The notes under the pieces: generated by a model | Databases searched by the model: none | What the model was told of the DNA's origin: nothing | The model's input: only the letters and a program-made list of their open reading frames with translations | Part shown: positions 56,083 through 64,000 of the stretch, piece by piece | Position numbering within the stretch: position 1 is the stretch's first letter | Layout: each line of letters starts with the position of its first letter | From: Neoroseomonas alkaliterrae | Lineage (GTDB): Bacteria; Pseudomonadota; Alphaproteobacteria; Acetobacterales; Acetobacteraceae | Direction: 5' to 3' | NCBI RefSeq assembly: GCF_014199195.1 | Contig: NZ_JACIJE010000002.1 | Span: 62,001 to 126,000, forward strand | DNA: 64,000 nt | Position numbers and translations under genes: made by a program

Positions 56083-58230
56083 TCACGCGGCCGCCTTGGC
56101 TTCGCGCCGGCGGCGGGTCAGCACGAACTCGGTGTAGCCGTTGGGCTGCTTCGCACCCTCGAACACCAGGTCGCAGGCCGCCTTGAAGGCCGGCCCGTCG
56201 AAGCCCGGCGCCATCGGGCGGTAGGCCGGATCGCCCGCGTTCTGGCGGTCCACCACCGCGGCCATGCGCTGCATCGTCTCCATCACCTGCGCGGAGGTGA
56301 CGATGCCGTGGCGCAGCCAATTGGCGATGTGCTGGCTGCTGATGCGCAGCGTCGCGCGGTCCTCCATCAGCCCGACATCGTTGATGTCCGGCACCTTCGA
56401 GCAGCCCACGCCCTGGTCCACCCAGCGCACGACATAGCCGAGGATGCCCTGGGCGTTGTTGTCGAGCTCCGCCTGCACATCCGCCGGCGACCAATTGGTG
56501 TCGCGCGCGAGCGGCACGGTCAGGATGTCCTCGAGCTTCGCGCGCCGCCCGCCCTTGGCCAGCGCGTCCTGCACGGCCGCGACATCCACCTCGTGGTAGT
56601 GCAGCGCATGCAGCGTCGCCGCGGTGGGCGAGGGCACCCAGGCGGTGTTCGCGCCTGCCCTGGGGTGGCCGATCTTCTGCTCGAGCATCGCGGCCATCAT
56701 GTCGGGCATGGCCCACATGCCCTTGCCGATCTGCGCGCGCCCGCGCAGGCCGCACATCAGGCCGACATCCACGTTCCAGTCCTCGTAGGCGCGGATCCAG
56801 GGCTGCGCGCGCATGTCGTTCTTGCGCACCACCGCGCCCGCTTCCATGCAGGTGTGGATCTCATCGCCCGTGCGGTCGAGGAAGCCCGTGTTGATGAACA
56901 CCACCCGGTCCTTGGCCGCCGCGATGCAGGCCTTGAGGTTGACGGTGGTGCGCTTCTCCTCGTCCATGATGCCCATCTTGAGCGTGGCGCGCTTGAGGCC
57001 GAGCGCATCCTCCACGCGCGCGAACAGCGTGTCCGCCCAGGCCACTTCCTCCGGCCCGTGCATCTTCGGCTTGACGATGTAGACCGAGCCCGCGCGGCTG
57101 TTCATCCGCTTGCCGCGAATGTCGTGCAGCGCGATCGCCACCGTGCACATGGCATCGAGGATGGTCTCGGGCGTCTCCTGCCCGTCCAGCGTCACCGCAT
57201 CGGTCATCATGTGGTGGCCGACATTGCGCACCAGCATCACCGACCGGCCGTGCAGCGTCATCGCCCCGCCCGAGGGCTTCTGGAAGATGCGGTCGGGATT
57301 GAGCCGCCGCGTCATCACGCGGCCGTCTTTCTCGAACTCGGCCGTCAGGTCGCCCTTCATCAGCCCGAGCCAGTTGCGATAGACGCCGACCTTGTCCTCG
57401 GCATCCACGGCGGCGACCGAATCCTCGCAGTCCTGGATGGTGGTGAGCGCCGCCTCCAGCACCACGTCGCAGACGCCCGCGGGGTCGGTCTTGCCGATCG
57501 GGTGCGCGCGGTCGAACTTCACCTCGATGTGCAGCCCGTTGTTCACGAACAGCAGCGAGGACGGCGCATGGGCATCGCCGAGGAAGCCCACGCACTGGCC
57601 GGGCCGCGCGAGGCCGGTCGTCCCGCCATCCTTCAGCGTGACCTCGAGCGCGCCGGCCTCGAGCCGGTAGAGCGTCGCCTCCGCATGGCTGCCGCGCGCG
57701 AGGGGGACGGCGCGGTCCAGCACCTCCCGCGCCTTCGCGATCACCTTGGCGCCGCGGGCGGGCTCATAGCCCTTGGCGCGCGGCCCTTCCTGCGGGATGG
57801 CGTCGGTGCCGTAGAGCGCGTCGTAGAGCGAGCCCCAGCGCGCATTGGCCGCGTTCAGCGCGTAGCGCGCGTTGGAGACGGGCACGACGAGCTGCGGGCC
57901 GGCCAGCGAGGCGATCTCGGGATCCACATCGGTGGTGCCGACCTTCACCTCCCCGGGCTCGGGCAGCAGGTAGCCGATCTCCTTGAGGAAGGCGATATAG
58001 GCCGCGAGGTCCACCGGCCTGGCCGGATGGGCGCGGTGCCAGGCGTCGATCTGCGCCTGCAGCTCGTCCCGCTTGCGCAGCAGCGCGGCGTTCTGGGGCG
58101 CGAGCTCGCGCAGGATCCGCTCCATCGCCTCCCAGAAGCGCGCGGGTTCGACGCCGGTGCCGGGCAGCGCCTCGGTCTCCATGAACGCCTTCAGCACGGG
58201 AGCGACGACGAGGCCCTTCGTTGCGGACAT
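56083..58230 (-). CDS. glcB: Malate synthase G
   Basis: This 715-residue enzyme condenses glyoxylate with acetyl-CoA to malate. It has the G-isoform length and conserved text: [105 protein letters not shown] and [30 protein letters not shown]. It completes the glycolate route begun by glcDE 51 kb away. ATG 58230 is preferred over ATG 58236, because AGGAGAG sits too close to the latter. Confidence 0.95.
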   Translation of the reverse strand: MSATKGLVVAPVLKAFMETEALPGTGVEPARFWEAMERILRELAPQNAALLRKRDELQAQIDAWHRAHPARPVDLAAYIAFLKEIGYLLPEPGEVKVGTTDVDPEIASLAGPQLVVPVSNARYALNAANARWGSLYDALYGTDAIPQEGPRAKGYEPARGAKVIAKAREVLDRAVPLARGSHAEATLYRLEAGALEVTLKDGGTTGLARPGQCVGFLGDAHAPSSLLFVNNGLHIEVKFDRAHPIGKTDPAGVCDVVLEAALTTIQDCEDSVAAVDAEDKVGVYRNWLGLMKGDLTAEFEKDGRVMTRRLNPDRIFQKPSGGAMTLHGRSVMLVRNVGHHMMTDAVTLDGQETPETILDAMCTVAIALHDIRGKRMNSRAGSVYIVKPKMHGPEEVAWADTLFARVEDALGLKRATLKMGIMDEEKRTTVNLKACIAAAKDRVVFINTGFLDRTGDEIHTCMEAGAVVRKNDMRAQPWIRAYEDWNVDVGLMCGLRGRAQIGKGMWAMPDMMAAMLEQKIGHPRAGANTAWVPSPTAATLHALHYHEVDVAAVQDALAKGGRRAKLEDILTVPLARDTNWSPADVQAELDNNAQGILGYVVRWVDQGVGCSKVPDINDVGLMEDRATLRISSQHIANWLRHGIVTSAQVMETMQRMAAVVDRQNAGDPAYRPMAPGFDGPAFKAACDLVFEGAKQPNGYTEFVLTRRRREAKAAA

Positions 58231-58268
58231 GAGCATACTCTCCTGAACGGGCGGCGATTCCGGAAGGC

Positions 58269-58298
58269 TTCCTAGGCGCAAAGCCGCTCGCTCGGCAA
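58269..58298 (-). promoter_or_regulatory. Candidate promoter for malate synthase G
   Basis: Read leftward, TTGCCG (58298-58293) and TAGGAA (58274-58269) are 18 bp apart, with a leader of about 32 bases to the start at 58230. Moderate match. Confidence 0.35.
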
Positions 58299-58368
58299 AC
58301 CGGGGGGTTGCCCGAACGGCCCCCCGGCGCGAGGCTCGGCCTGGACCACGCAACGAGGAACGCCCGCC

Positions 58369-59940
58369 ATGGCCTGGACACCGCCCCCGCATGTCACGCA
58401 GCACTGGCAGGTCCGCAAGCCCGGTGCGACCGGCCGGCGGGGCATGGTCGCCTCCCAGGCGCGGGATGCGGCCGAGGCGGGCCTCGCCATCCTTGAGGAG
58501 GGCGGCTCGGCGGCCGATGCGGCGGTCGCCACGGCCTTCGCGCTCGCCGTCGTCGAGCCCTGGAACTCGGGCCTGGGCGGCATCGGCTTCGCGCAGGTGG
58601 CAGCCCCCGGGCTCGCGCCGCAGACCTTCGATTTCGGCCCCGTCGCGCCGCATGGCCTCGACCCCTCGGCCTTCCCGTTGACGGGCAGGATGAAGGCGGA
58701 CCTCTTCACCTGGCCGGAGGTGGAGGGCGACCGCAACGTCCATGGCCCGCTCTCCTTCGCCATCCCCTCCGCCGTCGCGGGCTATGCCGCGCTGCATGAG
58801 CGGCACGGCAAGCTGCCGCTCTCGGTGGTGATGGCACCGGCCGTGGCGCTGGCCAGGCGCGGCCTCGCGCAGGACTGGTTCACCACGCTCAAGATCGCCA
58901 ACAGCGCGGCGGTGCTGCGGCTGTATGAGGAAAGCGCGCGCATCTACCTGCCCAACGGCCTGCCGCCGGTGCCGCCCTATCAGGGCGCGCCGGGATTCTT
59001 CCGCCAGGGCAGGCTCGCCGAGACGCTGGAGCGCCTCGCCCATGCCGGCCTCGCCGATTTCTACGAGGGCGAGGTCGCGGGCGAGCTGCTGGCCGATTTC
59101 CGCGAGATGGGCTCGCCGATCAGCGCCGCCGATCTCGTGGGCTGCAAGGCCGTGGTGCGGCCGGCGCTGGCGGCGGACTGGCGCGGCCGGCAGGTGTTCC
59201 TCGCCAATGGGCTGACCGCGGCGCCGACGCTGCTGCGCGTGCTCGAAGGCATGCGCGAGGCCGACTTCTCCGGGCCCGTGCCCTCCCCCGCCTGGTATGC
59301 GCGGCTCGCGCGCGTGATGCGCGCGGCCTATGCCGAGCGGCTTGCGGGCCTCGGCGATGCCGAGCCGAAGGCCGCCGAATCCTGCACCACGCACCTGACG
59401 GTCTGCGACAAGGACGGGATGATGGTGGCGATGACCACCACGCTGCTGTCGAGCATGGGCAGCCGCGTCGTGCTGCCGCGCTCGGGCGTGCTGATGAACA
59501 ACGGCATCATGTGGTTCGACCCGCGGCCGGAGGCGAAGAACGCCATCGCCCCGGGCAAGCGGCCGCTGACCAACATGTGCCCGGTGATCGCGGCGGAGGG
59601 GGATGCGCCCTCGATCGCGCTCGGCGCCTCGGGCGGGCGGCGCATCATGGCCTCGGTGTTCCAGATGCTGTCCTACGTCGCGGATTTCGGCATGAGCCCC
59701 GAGCAGGCCGCCCACCATCCGCGCCTCGACGTCTCGGGGCCGGAGGGCGTGACGGCGGATATCCGCCTCGGCGCCGAGACCATCGCGGCGCTGGCCGCGG
59801 AAGCCGCGGTGACGGAGGTCGAGCACGCCGTGCTGCCGGTGAACTTCGCCTGCCCGAACCTGATCCGCATCGCCCCGGACGGCACCCGGCAGGGCATCAC
59901 CGACGCGATGAGCCCCTGGAGCGCCGCCCTCGCCCAGTAG
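58369..59940 (+). CDS. Gamma-glutamyltransferase family protein
   Basis: This 523-residue Ntn hydrolase would self-cleave before the catalytic threonine Thr340 in [29 protein letters not shown]. Further family text is [27 protein letters not shown] near residue 47, [13 protein letters not shown] (substrate clamp) and [16 protein letters not shown]. It has no signal peptide and is shorter than GGT of E. coli, as in cytoplasmic acylase or capsule-type relatives. It is divergent from glcB. Confidence 0.87.
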   Translation: MAWTPPPHVTQHWQVRKPGATGRRGMVASQARDAAEAGLAILEEGGSAADAAVATAFALAVVEPWNSGLGGIGFAQVAAPGLAPQTFDFGPVAPHGLDPSAFPLTGRMKADLFTWPEVEGDRNVHGPLSFAIPSAVAGYAALHERHGKLPLSVVMAPAVALARRGLAQDWFTTLKIANSAAVLRLYEESARIYLPNGLPPVPPYQGAPGFFRQGRLAETLERLAHAGLADFYEGEVAGELLADFREMGSPISAADLVGCKAVVRPALAADWRGRQVFLANGLTAAPTLLRVLEGMREADFSGPVPSPAWYARLARVMRAAYAERLAGLGDAEPKAAESCTTHLTVCDKDGMMVAMTTTLLSSMGSRVVLPRSGVLMNNGIMWFDPRPEAKNAIAPGKRPLTNMCPVIAAEGDAPSIALGASGGRRIMASVFQMLSYVADFGMSPEQAAHHPRLDVSGPEGVTADIRLGAETIAALAAEAAVTEVEHAVLPVNFACPNLIRIAPDGTRQGITDAMSPWSAALAQ

Positions 59941-60030
59941 CGTCCGGCGCCGTGACATTCCTCGTTCCGTGCGGCGGCCGGCCGCTCTAGGCTGGCCGCG
60001 ATTCGCAGCCCGACGCGGCGCGGGAGGGCC

Positions 60031-60456
60031 ATGTCCGACAGGGAACGCGATCCGGGCCAGCCGCCGGCTCCGGCCAATGACGTATCCGCGGACCCCCGTG
60101 CCGAGGATGCGGCGCTGCGCGCGGCCCTGAACCACAGCCTGGGCGAGCGCCGCGCCAGCCCGCGCGTCATCGTCGAGGAGCCCTGCATCGTCCAGTACGG
60201 CCCGCATGTGGTCAGCGGCGTGCTGCGCGACGTCTCGGCCGGCGGGGCGATGCTGCGCGGCGTCTCGGGCCTCATCCAGGGCGACATCGTGGCGTTGAAC
60301 GTGCCGCGGCTCGGCACCCGGCGCTTCCTGGTGGTGGTGCGCGGGATCACGCTGCTCGGCGCCCATCTCGGCTTCGCGGACGAGGACGAGGCGGCGGCCT
60401 GGCGCATCGCGCTGAACCCGCTGCTCGGCGAGGCGGCCGGGCCGGGCGCGGGCTGA
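60031..60456 (+). CDS. PilZ-domain protein (c-di-GMP receptor type)
   Basis: This 141-residue protein has a disordered N-terminus to residue 35 and then a PilZ domain. The cyclic-di-GMP motifs are present: Arg41-x3-Arg45 in GERRASPRV and Asp67-x-Ser69-x-x-Gly72 in [10 protein letters not shown]. It would be a stand-alone c-di-GMP sensor that alters motility or exopolysaccharide. It lies 90 bp after the gamma-glutamyltransferase gene and just before a sigma-54-type promoter. Confidence 0.88.
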   Translation: MSDRERDPGQPPAPANDVSADPRAEDAALRAALNHSLGERRASPRVIVEEPCIVQYGPHVVSGVLRDVSAGGAMLRGVSGLIQGDIVALNVPRLGTRRFLVVVRGITLLGAHLGFADEDEAAAWRIALNPLLGEAAGPGAG

Positions 60457-60472
60457 GGCGCGCCTTCGGCAC

Positions 60473-60487
60473 TGGCACGCGGCTTGC
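60473..60487 (+). promoter_or_regulatory. Near-consensus sigma-54 promoter
   Basis: TGGCACGCGGCTTGC matches the sigma-54 consensus TGGCACG-N4-TTGC at every fixed base, with GG at 60474-60475 and GC at 60486-60487. Transcription would start near 60499, about 90 bases before the TctC gene at 60588. Confidence 0.6.
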
Positions 60488-60587
60488 GGATCCGGCGACG
60501 GGGTCGGTCCCGGACCGCTCGGCGGCGGCAATCCTGCCTGAAGCCTGATCAGGCCGCGGCGACCCTGCCTCGACAGGGAGCAGAACC

Positions 60588-61580
60588 ATGAATCGTCGTG
60601 CACTACTCGGGCTCGCGGCCACGGGCGCGCTGGCGCCCTTCGCCGCCCCGCGCATCGCCACCGCCCAGGCGGCGGCCTGGCCCTCGCGCGGGCCGATCCG
60701 CCTCGTCGCGCAGTTCCCCCCGGGCGGGCTGGTGGACACCGTCAGCCGTCTGATGGCGCCGGTGATGACGCAGGCGCTGGGCCAGAACGTCGTGGTCGAG
60801 AACCGCGCCGGCGCCGGCGGCGTGATCGGGACCGATTACGTCGCCAAGCAACCCGCCGATGGCTACACGCTGCTGGTCAGCCATGCCTCGGTGCATGTCT
60901 TCTCGACGGCGACGATGCCGACGCTGCCCTTCCATCCGATCAGCGACTTCACCCATATGGGCCTGCTGGTCGAGGCGCCGAACGTGCTGCTCGTCCGCGC
61001 GCAATCGCCCTTCCGCACGCTCGACGAATACATCGCGGCGGCGCGCGCCCGCCCGGTGCGCTTCGGCTCCTCGGGCATCGGCTCGGCGCCGCACCTGCTC
61101 GGCGCGATGCTGAGCAGCGAGGCCAGTGCGCCGAACCTCGACCATGTGCCCTATCGCGGCTCCGCGCCCGCGATGCAGGACCTGATGGCGAACCAGATCG
61201 AGTCCATGATCGACCCGATCACGACCAACGTGCAGCTCATGCGCGACGGGGTGCTGCGCGCGCTCGCCGTCTCCTCACCGCAGCGCCTGCCCGCCTTCCC
61301 GAACGTGCCGACCTTCGCCGAGCTCGGCTTCCGCAAGCTGACCTCGGCGCAATGGCTCGGCCTGTCGGGGCCGCGCAACCTGCCGCAGCCGGTCGTCGAG
61401 CGGCTGACGGCGCTGATTCCCTCGCTGCTGACGCGCCCCGAACTCGTCGCGCGCTTCGAGGAGCTGCAGACCCTGCCGCGCAACCCGAGCCTCTACGGCG
61501 CGGACTTCACGGCGCTGATCCAGCAGCAGATCAACGACTGGAGCGCAGTCGCGCGGCAGTTCAACATCGTCGTGACCTGA
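60588..61580 (+). CDS. TctC/Bug-type solute-binding protein (copy 1)
   Basis: This 330-residue periplasmic binding protein of the tripartite tricarboxylate transporter family starts with a twin-Arg-like signal ([21 protein letters not shown], cleavage near TAQA). Family features are [79 protein letters not shown] and [15 protein letters not shown]. No membrane subunits tctA or tctB are near, as is usual for the many Bug proteins. Ligand probably a carboxylate; unknown. Confidence 0.92.
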   Translation: MNRRALLGLAATGALAPFAAPRIATAQAAAWPSRGPIRLVAQFPPGGLVDTVSRLMAPVMTQALGQNVVVENRAGAGGVIGTDYVAKQPADGYTLLVSHASVHVFSTATMPTLPFHPISDFTHMGLLVEAPNVLLVRAQSPFRTLDEYIAAARARPVRFGSSGIGSAPHLLGAMLSSEASAPNLDHVPYRGSAPAMQDLMANQIESMIDPITTNVQLMRDGVLRALAVSSPQRLPAFPNVPTFAELGFRKLTSAQWLGLSGPRNLPQPVVERLTALIPSLLTRPELVARFEELQTLPRNPSLYGADFTALIQQQINDWSAVARQFNIVVT

Positions 61581-61688
61581 TGGGCGAAGGGCGGCGGGCC
61601 GGGCCGCCGCCTCGCGCATTGTGATTGGATCGCGATTTCCGATCATGGAACGATCGGCCGCAGGACACGGATTTCAAGGGGGTTTCCG

Positions 61689-62669
61689 ATGAGACGTCGC
61701 GTTCTTCTCGCGGGCGGCGCCTCGCTGCTCGCATCACCTGGGCTGGTCAGCGCCCAGGGCGCCGCATGGCCGGCGCGCGGGCCCATCCGGCTGGTGGCGC
61801 AGTTCCCGCCCGGCGGCCTCGTGGACACGATCGCGCGGCTGATGGCCCCGATCATCGCCCAGAGCCTCGGCGCGACCGTCGTGGTCGAGAACCGCGCCGG
61901 CGCGGCCGGGATCATCGGCACCGACCATGTCGCGAAGGCGCCGGCCGACGGCTACACGCTGCTGATGAGCCACGCCATCGTGCATGTCTTCGCCGCCGCG
62001 ACGCGCCGGAGCATGCCCTTCGATCCGGTCGAGGACTTCACGCACATGGTGCATCTGGTGGATGCGGCCATGGTGCTTCTGGTGCGCGCGCAATCGCCCT
62101 TCCGGACGCTGGAGCAGTATCTCGAGGCGGCGCGCACGCGCCCGGTCCGCTACGGCTCCTCGGGCATCGGCTCGGCGCCGCACCTGCTCGGTGAGCTTCT
62201 GAAGGCAGAGGCGCGCACGCCCCAGCTCGACCACGTGCCCTATGCGGGCAGCGCGCCGGCCATGCAGGACCTGCTCGCCAACGTGATCGAGAGCTTCATC
62301 GACCCCATCACCACCAATGTCGCGCAGCTTCGCGACGGCTCGCTGCGCGCGCTCGCCGTTTCCTCGCCGCAGCGCCTGCCGGCCTTCCCCGATGTGCCGA
62401 GCTTCGCCGAACTCGGCTTCCCGCGCCTGACCGCGGCGCAGTGGCTCGGCCTGTCGGGGCCGAAGGGGCTGCCGGCGCCGGTGGTCGAGCGGCTCACCGC
62501 GCTGGTGCCGCCTATGCTCGCCCGGCCGGAGCTGATGCAGCGCTTCGAGGATGTGCAGACCCTGCCGCGCAACCCGCCGCCCGTGGGCGAGGCCTTCGTG
62601 CGCCTGATCCGCGAGCAGCTCGCGCAATGGCGCGCGGTGGCCCGCGCGGCCAACATCGAGGTGACCTGA
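61689..62669 (+). CDS. TctC/Bug-type solute-binding protein (copy 2)
   Basis: This 326-residue paralogue of the preceding gene has the same layout: signal MRRRVLLAGGASLLASPGLVSAQG, then [57 protein letters not shown] and [24 protein letters not shown]. Most of the mature protein can be aligned without gaps to copy 1, so this is a tandem duplication. The pair probably differ in ligand. A repeat element starts four bases after its stop. Confidence 0.92.
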   Translation: MRRRVLLAGGASLLASPGLVSAQGAAWPARGPIRLVAQFPPGGLVDTIARLMAPIIAQSLGATVVVENRAGAAGIIGTDHVAKAPADGYTLLMSHAIVHVFAAATRRSMPFDPVEDFTHMVHLVDAAMVLLVRAQSPFRTLEQYLEAARTRPVRYGSSGIGSAPHLLGELLKAEARTPQLDHVPYAGSAPAMQDLLANVIESFIDPITTNVAQLRDGSLRALAVSSPQRLPAFPDVPSFAELGFPRLTAAQWLGLSGPKGLPAPVVERLTALVPPMLARPELMQRFEDVQTLPRNPPPVGEAFVRLIREQLAQWRAVARAANIEVT

Positions 62670-62673
62670 CCCC

Positions 62674-62790
62674 CTGCGGACACAGGGACGCCTTTGCCCG
62701 CAGGCCATCCGGACCTGGTCCCGCGCGCGGCCGCCCCACCCGCGCCGCGCCCGATACCACCGCGCGAAAGGTCTGACCTTTCGCCCGCTG
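62674..62790. repeat. Intergenic repeat element, copy C
   Basis: CTGCGGACACAGG (62674-62686) and CCTTTGCCCGCAG (62691-62703) form the left hairpin with two mismatches. CATCCGGACCTGGTCCCGCGCGCGGCC follows as in copy A. A second perfect hairpin, GCGAAAGGT (62764-62772) and ACCTTTCGC (62776-62784), ends near GGCATGG at 62790. It fills the gap between the TctC gene and the convergent deacetylase gene. Confidence 0.65.
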
Positions 62791-62818
62791 GCATGGCGCC
62801 TCCCGCTCGCGCCGTGGC

Positions 62819-63730
62819 TCAGCCCCGCGTCGCGAGGCCGGCCCGGGTGGCGCACCAGCGCGCCACCTCCTCATGGGTTGCGAACCACACGCCGCCGCGC
62901 GCCTTCATGTGCTCCACCAGCCTTTCGAGCAGCCCGATGCGGCTGCGATGGCCGATGACGTGCGGATGCATGGTCAGCAGGAACAGCCCGCCCTCGGCAT
63001 GGGCGGCATCGAACTCGGCGCGGAAGATCTCCTCCACCGCCGAGGGCGGCGTGTAGGGCCTGAGCGCGGAGAAGCGCAGCATGTTGAAGTACACCGCGTC
63101 GTCGCGGATCCATTCGGGCGGCAGTTCGACGATGCCGGTGGGCTCGCCCTGGTCGGTCAGCTCGTAGGGATCGTCGTCGGCCATCAGCGAGGAATCGTAG
63201 AGCAGGCCGAGCTCGCGGATGATGTTCATGGTGTCCACCGAGAAGTCCCAGGACGCGGTGCGGATGCCCACGGGCCGCCGGCCGGCGATGCGTTCCAGCG
63301 TGTCGGCGGCGCGGAAGGTCAGCTCGCGCTCGACGCCGGGTGGCAGCTGCGTGTTCGCCTCGTGGATCCAGGAATGGATGCCGATCTCGTGGCCCTCCTC
63401 CGCGACCGCGCGCACCTCCTCGGGGTGCAGCAGCGCGGAGACGGCGGGGTAGAAGAAGGACGCCCTGACGCCGTGCCGGCGGAGCAGCGCGCGGATGCGC
63501 GGCACGCCCTGGCGGTTGCCGTACTGGCCCTGGCTGATTCGCATCGGGCTTTCGTCCGCATCGCGCAACGGGATGGTCTCGTGGTCGGCATCGAAGGAGA
63601 GTGCGACGGCGCAGCGCGCCGCGCCCGGCCAGGACTCGGGCGCGAGCGAGCGGCCGGCGCGGGCGCGGCCGACGATGCGGCGCCATTCCGGCTCGCTCCA
63701 TTCCCAGGGCTTCTTCGCGGCTTCGGCCAT
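62819..63730 (-). CDS. Polysaccharide deacetylase-family hydrolase
   Basis: This 303-residue NodB-fold hydrolase acts on C-N bonds. Metal ligands are in ALSFDADHET (Asp pair) and the HSWIH motif (GIHSWIHEANTQ), with RTASWDFSV and FLLTMHPHVIGHRSR further on. The long insert and PyrSQGQYGNRQG-type loop (here ISQGQYGNRQGVPR) resemble the allantoinase/PuuE-like or N-carbamoyl-type branch rather than chitin deacetylases. It is divergent from an amidase gene, so a joint amide-degrading role is conceivable. Confidence 0.86.
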   Translation of the reverse strand: MAEAAKKPWEWSEPEWRRIVGRARAGRSLAPESWPGAARCAVALSFDADHETIPLRDADESPMRISQGQYGNRQGVPRIRALLRRHGVRASFFYPAVSALLHPEEVRAVAEEGHEIGIHSWIHEANTQLPPGVERELTFRAADTLERIAGRRPVGIRTASWDFSVDTMNIIRELGLLYDSSLMADDDPYELTDQGEPTGIVELPPEWIRDDAVYFNMLRFSALRPYTPPSAVEEIFRAEFDAAHAEGGLFLLTMHPHVIGHRSRIGLLERLVEHMKARGGVWFATHEEVARWCATRAGLATRG

Positions 63731-63794
63731 GCGGGGTATCCCTTCGCGTGATGGAGCGCCATGCTGCGCCCGACCTGCCCCGACCGGAAGACGC

Positions 63795-64000
63795 ATGTCC
63801 GAGACAGACCCTGCCCTGATGTCCGCCGAGACGCTCCTCGGCCTCTATGCCCGCCGCGCGCTCTCGCCCGTCGAGGCGCTGAAGGCGGTGATGGAGCGCG
63901 TCGCGCGCTACAACCCCTGGGTCAACGCCTTCGCTGCCATGAACCCCCGCGCCGTGCAGGCGGCGGGGGAGAGCGAGGCGCGCTGGATGGCCGGCCGCCC
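63795..64000 (+). CDS. Amidase-signature family protein, N-terminal part (partial)
   Basis: The frame opens at ATG 63795 and runs past the end of the window; 68 residues are visible. LMSAETLLGLYARRALSPVEALKAVMERVARYNPWVNAFAAMNP is the standard N-terminal helix region of amidase-signature enzymes (GatA-like, acting on C-N amides). The Ser-Ser-Lys catalytic triad lies beyond the window. It is divergent from the deacetylase-family gene with 64 bp between. Confidence 0.8.
   Translation, partial: MSETDPALMSAETLLGLYARRALSPVEALKAVMERVARYNPWVNAFAAMNPRAVQAAGESEARWMAGR

Overview
The window is gene-dense, very G+C-rich bacterial DNA. The gene content (SUF Fe-S operon, glnB-glnA pair, tandem TctC/Bug-type binding proteins, two TauE/SafE permeases, CoA-ester metabolism, malate synthase G, a 41-residue L36 of alphaproteobacterial type) points to an aerobic heterotrophic alphaproteobacterium, most likely an Acetobacteraceae of the Roseomonas kind. 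That assignment is inference from gene content and composition. I found no rRNA, tRNA, CRISPR array, transposase or prophage genes.

Layout. 1-2.6 kb: the end of a LysR regulator, a TerB/DUF533-like protein and an acyl-CoA dehydrogenase. 2.7-7.6 kb: rpmJ with a clear promoter and UUCG hairpin, a small exported protein, glcD-glcE, a tartrate/D-malate-type dehydrogenase, and a small orphan gene behind two Fur-box-like palindromes. 7.7-12.9 kb: an Asp/Glu racemase and a TauE/SafE permease divergent from a second one, an AlkK-like acyl-CoA ligase, a rhodanese and a DUF3237 protein. 12.9-16 kb: a four-gene polar amino-acid ABC importer. 16.2-21.2 kb: a tightly packed five-gene minus-strand operon (SDR, secreted orphan, ADP-forming acyl-CoA synthetase, nitroreductase, NUDIX). 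21.3-24 kb: cyclopropane fatty-acid synthase, a GNAT enzyme and an alpha/beta hydrolase.

24.0-30.6 kb holds the complete SUF operon: Rrf2 regulator, sufB, C, D, S, U, T and A, mostly overlapping and so probably translationally coupled. It uses a SufU scaffold-type partner and has no sufE. 30.6-44.6 kb: two exported metallo-beta-lactamase-fold paralogues, an FkbM-like protein with degraded motifs, a 23S rRNA-type uracil methyltransferase, glutaryl-CoA dehydrogenase, a DEAD-box helicase, a hydrolase, an MFS exporter with an extra C-terminal domain, Dps, an SH3 lipoprotein and parE. 44.7-50.6 kb: a TauD-type dioxygenase, a ligase-ACP-acyltransferase fusion of 877 residues, a class V aminotransferase and a DUF6973-like protein.

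50.8-53.2 kb: the nitrogen-control pair glnB-glnA, read leftward from a probable sigma-54 promoter and closed by a strong terminator. 53.2-58.2 kb: a class I aminotransferase, an AT-rich island (about 37% G+C over 120 bp) with a small membrane protein behind it, DUF3297, an unknown zinc-ribbon protein and malate synthase G. 58.4-64 kb: a gamma-glutamyltransferase-like protein, PilZ, two TctC paralogues (the first behind a near-consensus sigma-54 promoter), a polysaccharide-deacetylase-type hydrolase and the start of an amidase.

Metabolically, glcDE and glcB would together take glycolate through glyoxylate to malate, although glcF is not in the window. Three intergenic spaces (45.8, 50.0 and 62.7 kb) share a hairpin-bearing repeat that begins just after stop codons. 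This repeat and the AT-rich island are the most notable non-coding features.
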